From contig JBLYYE010000021.1 of the NCBI GenBank assembly GCA_048549915.1, positions 1 through 64,000 of the forward strand: DNA of 64,000 nt, given 5' to 3'. Position numbers and translations under genes: made by a program. This DNA comes from LSUCC0057 sp048549915 (GTDB taxonomy: Bacteria; Pseudomonadota; Gammaproteobacteria; Pseudomonadales; Porticoccaceae). Numbering within the stretch: the first letter of the stretch is position 1; each line of letters starts with the position of its first letter. Under the pieces are notes generated by a model. The model was not told where the DNA came from. It searched no databases and saw only the letters and a program-made list of their open reading frames with translations. Shown here piece after piece: positions 25,211 to 34,979 of this stretch.

Positions 25211-27145
25211 TTAACTGAACATAAAGCGATTGATCTCGCGCACAAAGTGGGCTGGGTTATCGAGGGTTTTACCGGCAGCCAGCGCCGCTTGGTCGTAGAG
25301 CAACCCAGCCAGAGTCGCGGCTAGAGCTTCATCACTCTCACTGTCCAGTCGCGCCACCAAGGGGTGCTGCTCGTTGATTTCCAATATCGGCTTTGACTCG
25401 GGCACAGCTTGTCCCGCCGCAGCGAAGATTTGCCGCATCTGGTCGCCGACATCATTGTCGCCAATGACCAGGCACGCCGGCGAATCGGTGAGCCTGCGAG
25501 TGACACGTACGCTATCGACCCGCTCTCCGAGCAGCTCTTGGATACGCGCGGCAACACCTTCGCTACTCTCTTTGTCGCCATCTTTCTGCTCATCTTGTTT
25601 GGCTGGCTCTTCAATACCCAGCTCGGCAAGATCCAGCTCGCCGCGCGCGACATCCTGGAACTGCTTGCCATCAAACTCGCGTAGATAGCCCATCATCCAC
25701 TCGTCAACACGATCGGCCATCAACAGTACCTCAACACCGTGCTTGCGGAACACCTCAAGATAGGGGCTGTTGCGCAGTACGGTTAGGCTGTCGCCAGTCA
25801 GGTAGTAAATTTTGTTTTGACCTTCGCGCATACGCTCGATATAACCAGTCAAAGTAGCATTTTGAGCATCATCTTCGCTACTGCTGCTAGCAAAGCGCAG
25901 CAACTTAGCCACTTTCTCTTGGTTGCCGGTATCTTCGGCAACACCCTCTTTCAACACTGGGCCGAACTGGCTCCAAAACTTAGCGTACTGCTCTTCGTCT
26001 TTACTCAGCTTGTTGAGCATGTCTAATACGCGCTTGGTGAGCGCCGAGCGGATACTATCGACCAGTGGAGTTTTTTGCAGGATTTCGCGCGAGACATTCA
26101 GCGGTAGATCGGCACTATCCAGAACACCTTTGACAAAACGCAGGTAGAGCGGCAAGAACTGCTCGGCGTCGTCCATAATAAAGGTGCGCTTAATATAGAG
26201 CTTAATGCCGCGAACCCCTTCACGCTGGTAGAGATCCATGGGCGCCATTCCAGGGATATACAACAAACTTGTGTACTCTTGTTTGCCTTCAACCTTGTTG
26301 TGGCTCCAGGTGAGTGGCTCTGCGAAGTCGTGCGAGACCATGCGGTAGAAACTTTTGTAATCTTCATCTTGCAGATCGCTTTTAGAGCGAGTCCAGAGCG
26401 CCTCGGCATCATTGACTGCCTGCCACTCTGCGGGGGCCTGCTCTTCACCCTCTTCCGCTGGCGGTGGAGTATTGAGCATCTGCACCGGTATGGCGATATG
26501 GTCTGAGTACTTTTTGACAATTGAGCGCAAACGCCAGTCGTTGGCGAACTCCGCCTCGTCGCTCTTAAGATGAAGCGTAATCGTGGTGCCGCGCTGGGCG
26601 CGCTCTATAGTTTCAATTTCAAAATCGGCCTCACCGCTACAGCTCCAGCGCACCCCTTCACTGCTGGGTAGACCGGCGCGGCGGCTCTCGACCACGACTC
26701 GGTCAGCAACGATGAATGCCGAGTAAAAGCCGACACCAAACTGGCCGATAAGCTGAGAGTCGCTCTTTTGGTCACCGCTTAAGTTACTTAAAAACTCAGC
26801 GGTACCCGAACGGGCGATCGTACCCAAATTGGCAATCGCATCCTCGCGGCTCATACCGATACCGTTATCCGAAATCGTCACGGTTTTAGCGTCGCCGTCA
26901 AAACCGATACGGATTTGTAGATCGCTCTCACCCTCAAACAAATCGCCGTTGCCAAGCGCCTCAAAGCGCAGCTTGTCGGCCGCGTCAGAAGCGTTGGAGA
27001 TCAACTCGCGCAGGAAGATCTCTTTATTGGAGTAAAGCGAGTGAATCATTAAATGCAGCAGCTGCTTGGCTTCGGTTTGAAAGCCCATTTTCTCTGCGCC
27101 GCTGGCAGTGGTGTTGGCGGATGTAGCTTCGGCTTGCTCGGTCAT
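25211..27145 (-). CDS. htpG: Molecular chaperone HtpG (bacterial Hsp90)
   Basis: About 644 residues from the ATG at 27145; GAGG lies six bases upstream and an upstream in-frame start at 27160 lacks one. The N-terminal ATPase has YSNKEIFLRELISNASDA, DNGIGMSREDAIANLGTIA and GQFGVGFYSAF. The middle domain includes IKRTFIMDD and LPLNVSREILQ. It refolds client proteins as a cytoplasmic dimer. A sigma-32-type promoter upstream fits heat-shock control. Confidence 0.98.
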   Translation of the reverse strand: MTEQAEATSANTTASGAEKMGFQTEAKQLLHLMIHSLYSNKEIFLRELISNASDAADKLRFEALGNGDLFEGESDLQIRIGFDGDAKTVTISDNGIGMSREDAIANLGTIARSGTAEFLSNLSGDQKSDSQLIGQFGVGFYSAFIVADRVVVESRRAGLPSSEGVRWSCSGEADFEIETIERAQRGTTITLHLKSDEAEFANDWRLRSIVKKYSDHIAIPVQMLNTPPPAEEGEEQAPAEWQAVNDAEALWTRSKSDLQDEDYKSFYRMVSHDFAEPLTWSHNKVEGKQEYTSLLYIPGMAPMDLYQREGVRGIKLYIKRTFIMDDAEQFLPLYLRFVKGVLDSADLPLNVSREILQKTPLVDSIRSALTKRVLDMLNKLSKDEEQYAKFWSQFGPVLKEGVAEDTGNQEKVAKLLRFASSSSEDDAQNATLTGYIERMREGQNKIYYLTGDSLTVLRNSPYLEVFRKHGVEVLLMADRVDEWMMGYLREFDGKQFQDVARGELDLAELGIEEPAKQDEQKDGDKESSEGVAARIQELLGERVDSVRVTRRLTDSPACLVIGDNDVGDQMRQIFAAAGQAVPESKPILEINEQHPLVARLDSESDEALAATLAGLLYDQAALAAGKTLDNPAHFVREINRFMFS

Positions 27146-27212
27146 GGTGGTCCTCATCAATACGGGTTAACAGATGGCAACAGATCAAAATGAGCTGTTA
27201 CACACAAATCAG

Positions 27213-27241
27213 TAGATGGGGGCTGCACGAGCGATTTCAAC
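27213..27241 (-). promoter_or_regulatory. Heat-shock (sigma-32-like) promoter of htpG
   Basis: On the minus strand GTTGAAA (27241-27235), a 13-base spacer and CCCCATCTA (27221-27213). This matches the sigma-32 consensus CTTGAAA-N13-17-CCCCATNT with one change in the -35. It lies about 70 bases before the htpG start. Confidence 0.78.
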
Positions 27242-27360
27242 CGCTGATTTCCTACTTTCAAGCCCTATGGGTTAGCTCTTGGGAGCTACAGCGGATCCAA
27301 AAGCGCACGACTATTTTGATTTTATGCCGCCCTAGAAATCACCACCGCAGAGGTACTGCC

Positions 27361-28503
27361 ATGTCACTTACTTCAAACACTTTTCACCACTCAAACTTTT
27401 ACGGCTGGCTGGGCCGTCGCCTTCTAACTTTTAAATTCAGCCTGTTTGCCCCGCTATTGATCTTTACGGTTGCCTTCTCCAGCGGCTGCAGCGAAGAAAA
27501 CCGGCCGGCACAGACACTCCCTGTAGCTGCTGATACAGCAGTTGAGCAGAACTCCAACATCACATACCAACAACTTCGCCAGCAAGGGCTTTCCGATCAG
27601 CATGCCAAAATCATCTTGTTACATTATTTAAACTGCGGCGGTGACTGTAATAATCCTTCGTCCAGCAACTACTGGACCAGCTCATCGCACATTGAACAAC
27701 TGCAGTCAGTCGAGAAAAGCTACCAAAGGTTTGCCCAAGTACGAAAAACATTGGTCGCCGAGTTTGGCCCTGAAGCGGAAAATGACCCACTTTTCTCGTT
27801 TATGTTTTTCCCACTGGGCGATATTTACTCGTTTATGAGCTCCGCCGAACAAATTGCACTACAAGATGCCCAGCTCAGTCAGGCCAAAGGCATCTTCTCA
27901 GGTGCCATAGACCCCACAGCCAACCATGACCCAGCAAAGGATGTCCTTTCAGATACATCATTTTACGAGTATTCCCTGCGGGACTCACCATTGGCTGATC
28001 AGCTGCGCATGCTCAATATCTCGTTCACAGAACAGAGCTACCGACAAACCTATGCTCTACTGAGCAGTCCCGACCGTAAAGCTGGCGAGCCACCTCAAAG
28101 GATCAACGGAGAGACCGGATTACGGCTCATAAAATCACTCGGCGAGCAAGATGCTTTAAAAATCTGGGCTACTTTAGACATTTATTTTTCTTACATTTAT
28201 GGACTAGGTAAACAATATGGCTTAACCGATAAAGAGATTGTCGATGCGCACCAAATCGTGCGTAACCATGAGGCAGCTATCGCTAACGCCCATGGTGGCG
28301 AATCAATGCAAGACCCAAGAGATAAAGAGCAATTACTGGATGCGATTAACCATCGCCACACTGATTTGGCTCACAAATATGGCGAAGAGCTCGCAGGCAA
28401 ATTTATCGCCATGAGTCAGCTACACTCTTTGTCAGCGCTTAACAAAAGCAAGCTCTACCCTTTTCATAAAATCCTCGACCTTGAGCAGTCACCTAAGCTG
28501 TAA
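27361..28503 (+). CDS. Putative lipoprotein of unknown function
   Basis: About 380 residues from the ATG at 27361, which has AGAGG seven bases upstream; the frame is open from 27190 but the extra part is not credible. A lipoprotein signal peptide ends LLIFTVAFSSGC, giving lipidated Cys near residue 43. The mature part begins with a Gln/Asn-rich stretch, contains NCGGDCNN and is then largely helical (for example FGPEAENDPLFSF, SLGEQDALKIWATLD). I recognise no domain. It is the first gene of a four-gene rightward set, 23 bases before the frameshifted FG-GAP gene. Confidence 0.75.
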   Translation: MSLTSNTFHHSNFYGWLGRRLLTFKFSLFAPLLIFTVAFSSGCSEENRPAQTLPVAADTAVEQNSNITYQQLRQQGLSDQHAKIILLHYLNCGGDCNNPSSSNYWTSSSHIEQLQSVEKSYQRFAQVRKTLVAEFGPEAENDPLFSFMFFPLGDIYSFMSSAEQIALQDAQLSQAKGIFSGAIDPTANHDPAKDVLSDTSFYEYSLRDSPLADQLRMLNISFTEQSYRQTYALLSSPDRKAGEPPQRINGETGLRLIKSLGEQDALKIWATLDIYFSYIYGLGKQYGLTDKEIVDAHQIVRNHEAAIANAHGGESMQDPRDKEQLLDAINHRHTDLAHKYGEELAGKFIAMSQLHSLSALNKSKLYPFHKILDLEQSPKL

Positions 28504-28526
28504 CCAGGCAATGGGGAGTGGAGCCA

Positions 28527-30288
28527 ATGAGACAATTATTGGAGGCTTTATTCGCTAAAATCAGACTGGTCTCACTGTTTTCACTGTTTTTGATAGTCAT
28601 CTGCAGCTCTACGGCACAGGCCGCTGTGCAACCACCTATCGCGCCTGGCGCGAGTCTCGATGGTACTTTTACTGTTGATCTTGGCGGCTCAGTAGGCTGG
28701 CTTGAAGAGAGACAGGCAGAAGGTACATGGCAGGCAATAAGTGGCTCTTTCGGTCGAGATGAGGTCGCCATAACGGGTCGATCCAACGGCGTTTATTACT
28801 ACCGTATTGGACAGCTTGGTGCCAATTGGTCAACCAGCTACAGCCACAGCATTTCTGTAGTAGTTGGAGCGGCGCCGCCAGATCAAGACAACTCTCACGA
28901 GCAGAGTCAATATACATTTGAAGCTCGCATAGGCGATCTAAATAACGATGGACTCATGGATTTGTTCATTGCGCGTCTGACGGGTGGCGATAAAAATAAC
29001 GGCGTTATCTACAAAACACTGCTTCTTCAAGAAGCCACATCTCAACTGGTGCCACTCGCCTCCCCTAGCGAAATCCAGCTCTCCAGAGCTTCGCAATGGC
29101 CACTATTAAATGCGCAGATAACACTCGAGGATATCAATATCGATGGTTACGTTGATTTAATTGTAAACGTCTTTGAGCCCGATAATTCATCCATGCTAGA
29201 CCAGCTAGTATTCTCTAGCGGCGTACTTTTTAATGGCAATGCAAAAGCAGCTACGGCAATAGATAAAGCGCTGGACATGTATCTCGACGACATGTACGGC
29301 TGGGCAGCCGATCGAAACTACTTTGACGCCGCCGTACAGATCGCTCAAGAGGCGCTTCGTGTAAGTGTATTAGAGTACGTATCGGGTTATTTTCAATGGT
29401 GCAGCAGCTATTTTTGCAGCTGGATACAAGTGTCCGGCAATATAGGTGTTATCTACCAAAGAGTATTTACTGCTACCCAGCTGAACCAAGCACTGCAGAA
29501 TGGCTTGTCATTGCACGGCAGTGGTAATGGTGACAACTTGTCGGGCTTTGTCGGCGATTGGTATCTCGGGGGGGGGCTGTCTTTACCTCTATAGCAGTGC
29601 ACTCTGTTACCAGTGGGTAGAGTCTAATCGAATTGTGGAGGTTGGCGGCGGCTTTGATGAAGAAAACTACAGCAAAGCAGCCAAAGAGACAGCGGATGCA
29701 TTTGAGGAAATCAGTCAGATACCTTTAGACCAAATTAACCAGACTCAAGCAGCTAACGTCACTGAAAAGTTCGCACAACAAATCAATCAGGAGGTGCCAC
29801 TAGGTAGCGATGAGTACTGCGAAACAGCTCCAGTTGCCAACAATTTTGTTATAGCAATACCGGCTGTCGTGCCAGTAGCAATAACGTGTGGCAGAATAAT
29901 TTATAAAGTTGCAAAAATCGTTATCAAGTTAAAGGTTGTCGAAGAAGCTATAGATTATGAATTTCAGGAAACTATTTTTAGAGTATATGGTGATGAGTCA
30001 CCCATAGACGGACGATCATGGACGCCAGTGAATCCGATTATAGTTCCCAATTTTCGGGATGCAGCTGGTTTGCCAAGAGGCAATAGCTGCGAAAAAATGG
30101 TCATAGGCATTTTGAAAAGTAGATTAGGCATGGAGGTGCGGCCTGCATTAGAGTGGGAAGAAAAGAGATATAATTACTATGTAAAAGGTGGATTGACGGA
30201 ATACTATTTTGAAGACAGAAGTAGGACTGATCAATTGACCGGGCAAATTAAATACACTTCAGTCTGGCCAATGGTTCCACCGTGCTAG
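28527..30288 (+). pseudogene. Secreted Fn3-like/FG-GAP protein with unknown C-terminal domain, frameshifted at G9
   Basis: Start ATG at 28527 with GGGGAG eight bases upstream. A signal peptide ends STAQA; an Fn3-like domain (about residues 35-115, ending in a YYYRIGQ strand) follows. Two Ca-binding FG-GAP/VCBS-type loops come next, IGDLNNDGLMDLF and LEDINIDGYVDLI. The first frame ends at 29594 just after nine consecutive G at 29578-29586. The next frame stays open to 30288; eight G instead of nine would join them as one protein of about 585 residues. The downstream half has a Glu/Gln-rich helix, a hydrophobic AIPAVVPVAITCG segment, then a Tyr/Arg-rich C-terminal domain of about 90 residues that I do not recognise. 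It could be a phase-variable gene, a sequencing error or a decayed gene. Confidence 0.7.
29578..29586 (+). repeat. G9 homopolymer at the frame break
   Basis: Nine G residues inside the coding region at exactly the point where the reading frame changes. Such tracts slip in replication, and polymerases and sequencers both miscount them. Confidence 0.9.
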
Positions 30289-30362
30289 ATGCGTACCTAA
30301 TGCACATCAATAGAAATAAGAATATTAAAAAAGAGCTATCTAATTCACTTTGCGAGACTCAA

Positions 30363-30857
30363 ATGGCCAGATTCGAGTTAACAAATCTTATTGAGGAGCA
30401 CTCTCTTAATTATATTGGAGGTGATCTCGGCTTCTATGGGAGCTGGGTAGGCGGCAGACCAGACGCGGGATACGATTTTGAAAGTTTTACGGAAAAAAAC
30501 GATTGGCTAACGCTAACAGCAAAAAATAATAGTGTAATTCTAAAAATACGCCATCCACAAGAGGTCAAAACCTTTCAGGATCGAGTTGATGTTATGTTTG
30601 CCAAAGAAATTTATTACTCTTTTGTGGAGGAAAGTTACTTGAGCAGGCCAGAGCGAGTAAATTGGAAGCGTTTTCAGTCTATCAACGGCAAAGTTTTATA
30701 CACTACTAATGCCAATGATATCGAGCGTGTCTATAAAGACTGGTTCAATATCCATCACAATTTCCCTGCCCTTACGTTTCTAAAGCGCGGCGAAGGCGAA
30801 GCTTGGGAGAAATGCTACAGCTGCTACCCGAAAAATAGTGTGCTCAATAATGATTGA
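30363..30857 (+). CDS. Immunity-like protein A of a paralogous pair, unknown family
   Basis: About 164 residues from the ATG at 30363; the frame opens at 30282 (GTG), but alignment with the next gene and a GAG before 30363 favour the shorter form. No signal peptide or membrane segment, so cytoplasmic. LGFYGSWV lies at residues 22-29 and FPALTFLKR near the C-terminus; both recur in the next gene's product at matching positions. Composition is AT-rich compared with flanking housekeeping genes. It follows the secreted FG-GAP gene directly, which suggests, but does not show, an immunity role. Confidence 0.68.
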   Translation: MARFELTNLIEEHSLNYIGGDLGFYGSWVGGRPDAGYDFESFTEKNDWLTLTAKNNSVILKIRHPQEVKTFQDRVDVMFAKEIYYSFVEESYLSRPERVNWKRFQSINGKVLYTTNANDIERVYKDWFNIHHNFPALTFLKRGEGEAWEKCYSCYPKNSVLNND

Positions 30858-31287
30858 ACTAGCACAGAAGCTGGCGCAACTACCCGAGGAGTTCAACCGA
30901 TGTCGGTTGGCGTTTTACGGCAGCTGGCTCAACGAGCCCCTTACGTTGTTTGGGATCGGCGATTATGGCGAAGAGCTTGGCCTCTATTTTCATGGGCAAC
31001 TTGACTTGTTTGCGAGGGGAATCACAGGGTATGGCTGGTATGCCAACCGATTTGAATTACAAAACTGCGAGGGGCTCTATCTGTCACTGCGCTTTAGTTA
31101 TCGTAAGAGCAAAGTACTTCACGGATACCTCAACCCAGCGTCAGGTGAGTACGAGCACTTCGATGAAACTCTACTGCCACCGCTGCCAATACGCTCTGGC
31201 TTCCCCGCTCTCACGCTACTTTGGGACAGAGACCCCAACTGGTGCTGGGAGAGTGATAACCTGCAACCTTTACAGCAGTGGCCATAA
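30850..31287 (+). CDS. Immunity-like protein B of a paralogous pair, unknown family
   Basis: About 145 residues from the ATG at 30850, overlapping the previous gene by eight bases, so translation is likely coupled. LAFYGSWL at residues 20-27 and FPALTLLWD near the end align with the neighbour; the middle (GIGDYGEELGLYFHG) is diverged. Soluble, without signal peptide. More GC-rich than its paralogue, implying different age or source. Function not known. Confidence 0.7.
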   Translation: MIELAQKLAQLPEEFNRCRLAFYGSWLNEPLTLFGIGDYGEELGLYFHGQLDLFARGITGYGWYANRFELQNCEGLYLSLRFSYRKSKVLHGYLNPASGEYEHFDETLLPPLPIRSGFPALTLLWDRDPNWCWESDNLQPLQQWP

Positions 31288-31304
31288 GCCCTGCCTAAAA
31301 AGAC

Positions 31305-31328
31305 TAAACCCCGGCAAGCCGGGGTTTA
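31305..31328. terminator. Bidirectional terminator between the accessory genes and sucD
   Basis: TAAACCCCGGC pairs with GCCGGGGTTTA around a minimal loop. Leftward it is followed by GTCTTTTTAG, so it is the better terminator for the suc operon; rightward the T-run is short. Confidence 0.82.
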
Positions 31329-31374
31329 ATAGGGTTGCGCTAGATTTTGCCTAACGCGTTTAGGCTTTGAGCTA

Positions 31375-32247
31375 TTACCAACCGGTCAGCTCTTTCAGGC
31401 CATTGCCGATATCCGCCAAGCTGCGAACGGTTTTAACACCGGCATCTTGCAGCGCAGCAAACTTCTCATCTGCTGTACCTTTACCGCCAGAGATGATCGC
31501 GCCGGCGTGACCCATACGTTTACCGGCAGGTGCAGTTACACCGGCAATGTAGGAGACTACAGGCTTGGTGACGTTAGCTTTAATATAAGCCGCCGCCTCT
31601 TCTTCTGCGGTGCCGCCAATTTCGCCGATCATCACAATCGCTTCGGTAGCGGGGTCTTTTTCGAACATTTCAAGAATGTCGATAAAGTTAGAGCCGGGGA
31701 TCGGATCGCCGCCGATACCCACACAGGTTGATTGGCCAAAACCGAAATCGGTCGTTTGCTTGACCGCTTCGTAAGTGAGGGTGCCTGAGCGCGACACAAT
31801 ACCCACTTTGCCGGGCAGGTGAATGTGGCCGGGCATAATGCCGATTTTGCATTCGCCTGGGGTGATAACGCCTGGGCAGTTGGGGCCGATTAGGCGAACG
31901 CCTAGCTCGTCGCACTTAACTTTGCACTCGAGCATATCCAGCGTGGGAATACCTTCGGTGATACAGACAATCAGCTGAATACCTGAATTGGCCGCTTCGA
32001 GGATAGAGTCTTTACAGAAAGGTGCAGGAACATAGATAACCGAAGCTTCGGCACCAGTGGCGGCGACGGCGTCGGCAACGGTATTGAATACTGGCAGGCC
32101 GAGGTGGGTCGTGCCGCCTTTGCCTGGAGTAACACCGCCAACCATTTTTGTGCCGTACTCGATCGCTTGTTCAGAGTGGAATGTACCCTGCCCGCCAGTA
32201 AAACCTTGGCAGATCACTTTGGTCTCTTTATTGATCAGAATAGCCAT
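31375..32247 (-). CDS. sucD: Succinate-CoA ligase, alpha subunit
   Basis: About 290 residues. SucD with SucC turns succinyl-CoA into succinate with formation of ATP or GTP. The N-terminal CoA-binding GFTGGQGTFHSEQ, the central LIGPNCPGVITPGE and the phospho-His segment GRMGHAGAIISGG-like KRMGHAGAIISGGKG are present. Last gene of the leftward TCA run, two bases after sucC. Confidence 0.98.
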   Translation of the reverse strand: MAILINKETKVICQGFTGGQGTFHSEQAIEYGTKMVGGVTPGKGGTTHLGLPVFNTVADAVAATGAEASVIYVPAPFCKDSILEAANSGIQLIVCITEGIPTLDMLECKVKCDELGVRLIGPNCPGVITPGECKIGIMPGHIHLPGKVGIVSRSGTLTYEAVKQTTDFGFGQSTCVGIGGDPIPGSNFIDILEMFEKDPATEAIVMIGEIGGTAEEEAAAYIKANVTKPVVSYIAGVTAPAGKRMGHAGAIISGGKGTADEKFAALQDAGVKTVRSLADIGNGLKELTGW

Positions 32248-32249
32248 GC

Positions 32250-33416
32250 TTATTTGCCCTCCGCTGCGGCAACTACTTTTTCTGCAGCATCTGTCAGGCT
32301 TGTTGCGGCGATGATTGCCAGCCCAGACTCAGCCAATTTTTGCGTGCCCAGTTCGGCGTTGTTACCTTCGAGACGGACAACTACCGGCACCTGTACACCC
32401 ACCTCTTCTACTGCGCCGATAACGCCTTCGGCGATCAGATCACAGCGCACGATACCGCCAAAGATGTTGATCAGTACCGCTTTTACGTTGCTGTCAGAGA
32501 GAATAATTTTAAACGCTTCAACCACACGCTCTTTGGTCGCGCCACCACCTACATCGAGGAAGTTAGCCGGTTCGCCACCGTGTAGTTTAACGATGTCCAT
32601 GGTACCCATGGCCAGGCCTGCGCCGTTGACCATGCAGCCAATGTTGCCGTCTAGTGCAACATAATTAAGATCCCATGCAGCAGCGTGAGCTTCGCGGGCA
32701 TCTTCTTGGCTTGGATCGTGGAACTCTTTAAGTTTGGGTTGGCGATACATGGCATTGCCATCGATACCAATTTTGGCATCCAAGCAGTGCAGGTTGCCCT
32801 GCTCGGTGATAACCAGCGGGTTAATCTCCAAGAGAGCCATATCGTAGTCTTGGAACAATTTAGCCAAGCCCAAGAAAATGTGCACGAACTGCTTGATGTT
32901 CTCGCCTTGCAGACCGAGCTTAAAAGCGAGCTCGCGGCCTTGGTAAGGCTGCGCGCCGGTCAGTGGATCAACTTCTACTTTGAGGATCTTTTCTGGCGTC
33001 TCTTCGGCAACTTTCTCGATCTCTACACCGCCTTCGGTGGAGGCCATGAAAACAATGCGGCGAGTTGAGCGATCAACCACAGCACCGAGGTAGAGCTCAT
33101 CGGCGATGTCGGTGCAGGTCTCGACCAAAATACGGCTGACAGGCTGACCAGCAGCATCAGTTTGGTAGGTAACCAGGTTTTTTCCCAGCCACTGGCGAGC
33201 GAAAGCTTCGATTTCGTCTTTGCTGGTAACCAGCTTAACGCCACCCGCTTTACCGCGACCACCGGCGTGTACTTGGGCCTTAACTACCCATTGGCCACCG
33301 CCGATAACATCGGCCGCTGCGACCGCTTCTTGGACTGTTTCAGCTGCAATGCCTTTAGAGACAGGCAGGCCGTATTCGGCGAACAGCTGTTTCCCCTGGT
33401 ATTCATGGAGATTCAT
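32250..33416 (-). CDS. sucC: Succinate-CoA ligase, beta subunit
   Basis: About 388 residues from the ATG at 33416 (MNLHEYQGKQLF), with GGGAAG five bases upstream; an upstream start at 33461 is rejected. The ATP-grasp domain shows VVKAQVHAGGRGKAGG and LEINPLVIT. The C-terminal domain has GNIGCMVNGAGLAMGTMD and INIFGGIVRCD. Forms the SucCD enzyme in the cytoplasm. Confidence 0.98.
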   Translation of the reverse strand: MNLHEYQGKQLFAEYGLPVSKGIAAETVQEAVAAADVIGGGQWVVKAQVHAGGRGKAGGVKLVTSKDEIEAFARQWLGKNLVTYQTDAAGQPVSRILVETCTDIADELYLGAVVDRSTRRIVFMASTEGGVEIEKVAEETPEKILKVEVDPLTGAQPYQGRELAFKLGLQGENIKQFVHIFLGLAKLFQDYDMALLEINPLVITEQGNLHCLDAKIGIDGNAMYRQPKLKEFHDPSQEDAREAHAAAWDLNYVALDGNIGCMVNGAGLAMGTMDIVKLHGGEPANFLDVGGGATKERVVEAFKIILSDSNVKAVLINIFGGIVRCDLIAEGVIGAVEEVGVQVPVVVRLEGNNAELGTQKLAESGLAIIAATSLTDAAEKVVAAAEGK

Positions 33417-33488
33417 ATCAACTTCCCGTAAACAAGTGAACAAAGTGCTGGCGCGTTGCACGCAGCGATAAAACTCCTAAAGCGCTAC

Positions 33489-34946
33489 TTAACGACGTTT
33501 GCGGTTGGCAATATGAATTGCATTGCCATTGACCGCTAGAGCCGCTTCGTGAACCGCTTCAGAGAGCGTCGGGTGACCAAATACAGTCATACCCAAATCT
33601 TCTGCGCTGGAGCCAAATTCCATCGCAATCGCCACTTGTTGAACCAGATCAGCGGCGCTGGGGCCGACAATATGGGCTCCCAAAATGCGATCTGTTTCTG
33701 CGTGAGCGATAATTTTCACCATCCCATCAGTATCGTTGGCAGCCATTGCACGGCCACTGGCAGCGAAGGGGAAGGTACCGACATTGTAGGGCTCACCGGC
33801 AGCTTTAACCTGCTCTTCGGTCCGCCCTACTGAGGCGACTTCTGGGTGAGTATATATAACGTTGGGGATAATATCGTAGTTCAATTGGGCCTTGTGGCCA
33901 GCGATTCGCTCCGCCACCATCACGCCCTCTTCTGAGCCTTTGTGCGCCAACATGGGGCCGCGCACCAGGTCACCCACTGCCCATACACCGGGGGCATTGG
34001 TTTCACACTGGTCATTGACGAACACGCAACCGCGCTCGTCAAGCTGCACACCGCTGTCTGCCGCCAGCAAACCGTCGGTGTAGGCACGACGGCCGACACA
34101 GACAATTAACTTATCGAAGAGCTCGGTGTGTTCGCCACCGTCATTGCTCTGATAGGTCACTTCTACTTGACGTTTAGCGCCTTTACCGACCACGTTAGTG
34201 CCCACCACTCGGGCACCGAGCCGGATGTCGAGGCCTTGCTTGGCAAAGATTTTTTTAGTCTCTTTGGCGATAGCTTTGTCCATAATGGCCAAGAAATCGT
34301 CCAGCGCCTCAAGCAGCACAACGTCTGATCCAAGACGGTTCCAAACTGAACCCAACTCGAGGCCGATCACACCGGCACCGATAACACCTAAACGGCCGGG
34401 CACGGCATCAATTTCTAGGGCACCGGTAGAGTCCAAAATAACTTCGTTATCGACCGGAGCGACCGGGATATCGATTGGGCGCGAACCGGTGGCCAAAATG
34501 ACATTTTTCGCGGCTAGCTGTTCAACGCTGCCGTCGGTGGCCGTAAATTCGACAACCGAACCGGCGAGCAGTTTACCGGTACCATAAAGTGCATCGACAC
34601 CGTTGGCTTTGAACAAACCGGCAATGCCGCCGGTCAGCTGATCGATGATTTTGTTTTTGCGCGCCAGCATGGCGGCGATATCAATTTTAACGCCATCGGC
34701 CGCAATACCGTGTACGCCCAGATCGTGGGCAGCCTCATGGTATTTATAGGAGCTGTCGAGCAAGGCTTTGGAGGGGATACAACCTACGTTCAAGCAGGTG
34801 CCGCCATTGACACCTTTGCCTTCGTGGTTTTGCCATTTTTCAATACAGGCTGTCTTTAGACCGAGCTGAGCGGCGCGAATAGCGGCGACGTAACCTGCCG
34901 GGCCACTGCCAATGACGACAACATCGTACTCTTTTACTTCACTCAT
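33489..34946 (-). CDS. lpdA: Dihydrolipoyl dehydrogenase (E3)
   Basis: About 485 residues. E3 reoxidises the lipoyl groups of E2 and reduces NAD. FAD motif VVIGSGPAGYVAAIRAAQLG, redox disulfide GGTCLNVGCIPSKALL, NAD motif GVIGAGVIGLELGSVW and the C-terminal dimer motif FGHPTLSEAVHEAAL with the catalytic His-Glu pair. Encoded between sucB and sucC, so it serves the 2-oxoglutarate dehydrogenase complex and possibly others. Confidence 0.98.
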   Translation of the reverse strand: MSEVKEYDVVVIGSGPAGYVAAIRAAQLGLKTACIEKWQNHEGKGVNGGTCLNVGCIPSKALLDSSYKYHEAAHDLGVHGIAADGVKIDIAAMLARKNKIIDQLTGGIAGLFKANGVDALYGTGKLLAGSVVEFTATDGSVEQLAAKNVILATGSRPIDIPVAPVDNEVILDSTGALEIDAVPGRLGVIGAGVIGLELGSVWNRLGSDVVLLEALDDFLAIMDKAIAKETKKIFAKQGLDIRLGARVVGTNVVGKGAKRQVEVTYQSNDGGEHTELFDKLIVCVGRRAYTDGLLAADSGVQLDERGCVFVNDQCETNAPGVWAVGDLVRGPMLAHKGSEEGVMVAERIAGHKAQLNYDIIPNVIYTHPEVASVGRTEEQVKAAGEPYNVGTFPFAASGRAMAANDTDGMVKIIAHAETDRILGAHIVGPSAADLVQQVAIAMEFGSSAEDLGMTVFGHPTLSEAVHEAALAVNGNAIHIANRKRR

Positions 34947-34979
34947 AACTTTCCTCGAACTGTTTGCTGGGTCAATTGA

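Noticed and set aside
27190..27360. N-terminal extension of the lipoprotein gene
   Set aside because: It would hide the lipoprotein signal peptide and has no ribosome site, whereas 27361 has AGAGG in place.
29500..29586. Separate gene starting at the ATG at 29500
   Set aside because: No ribosome site and full overlap with the first frame; a frame break at the G tract explains both parts better.
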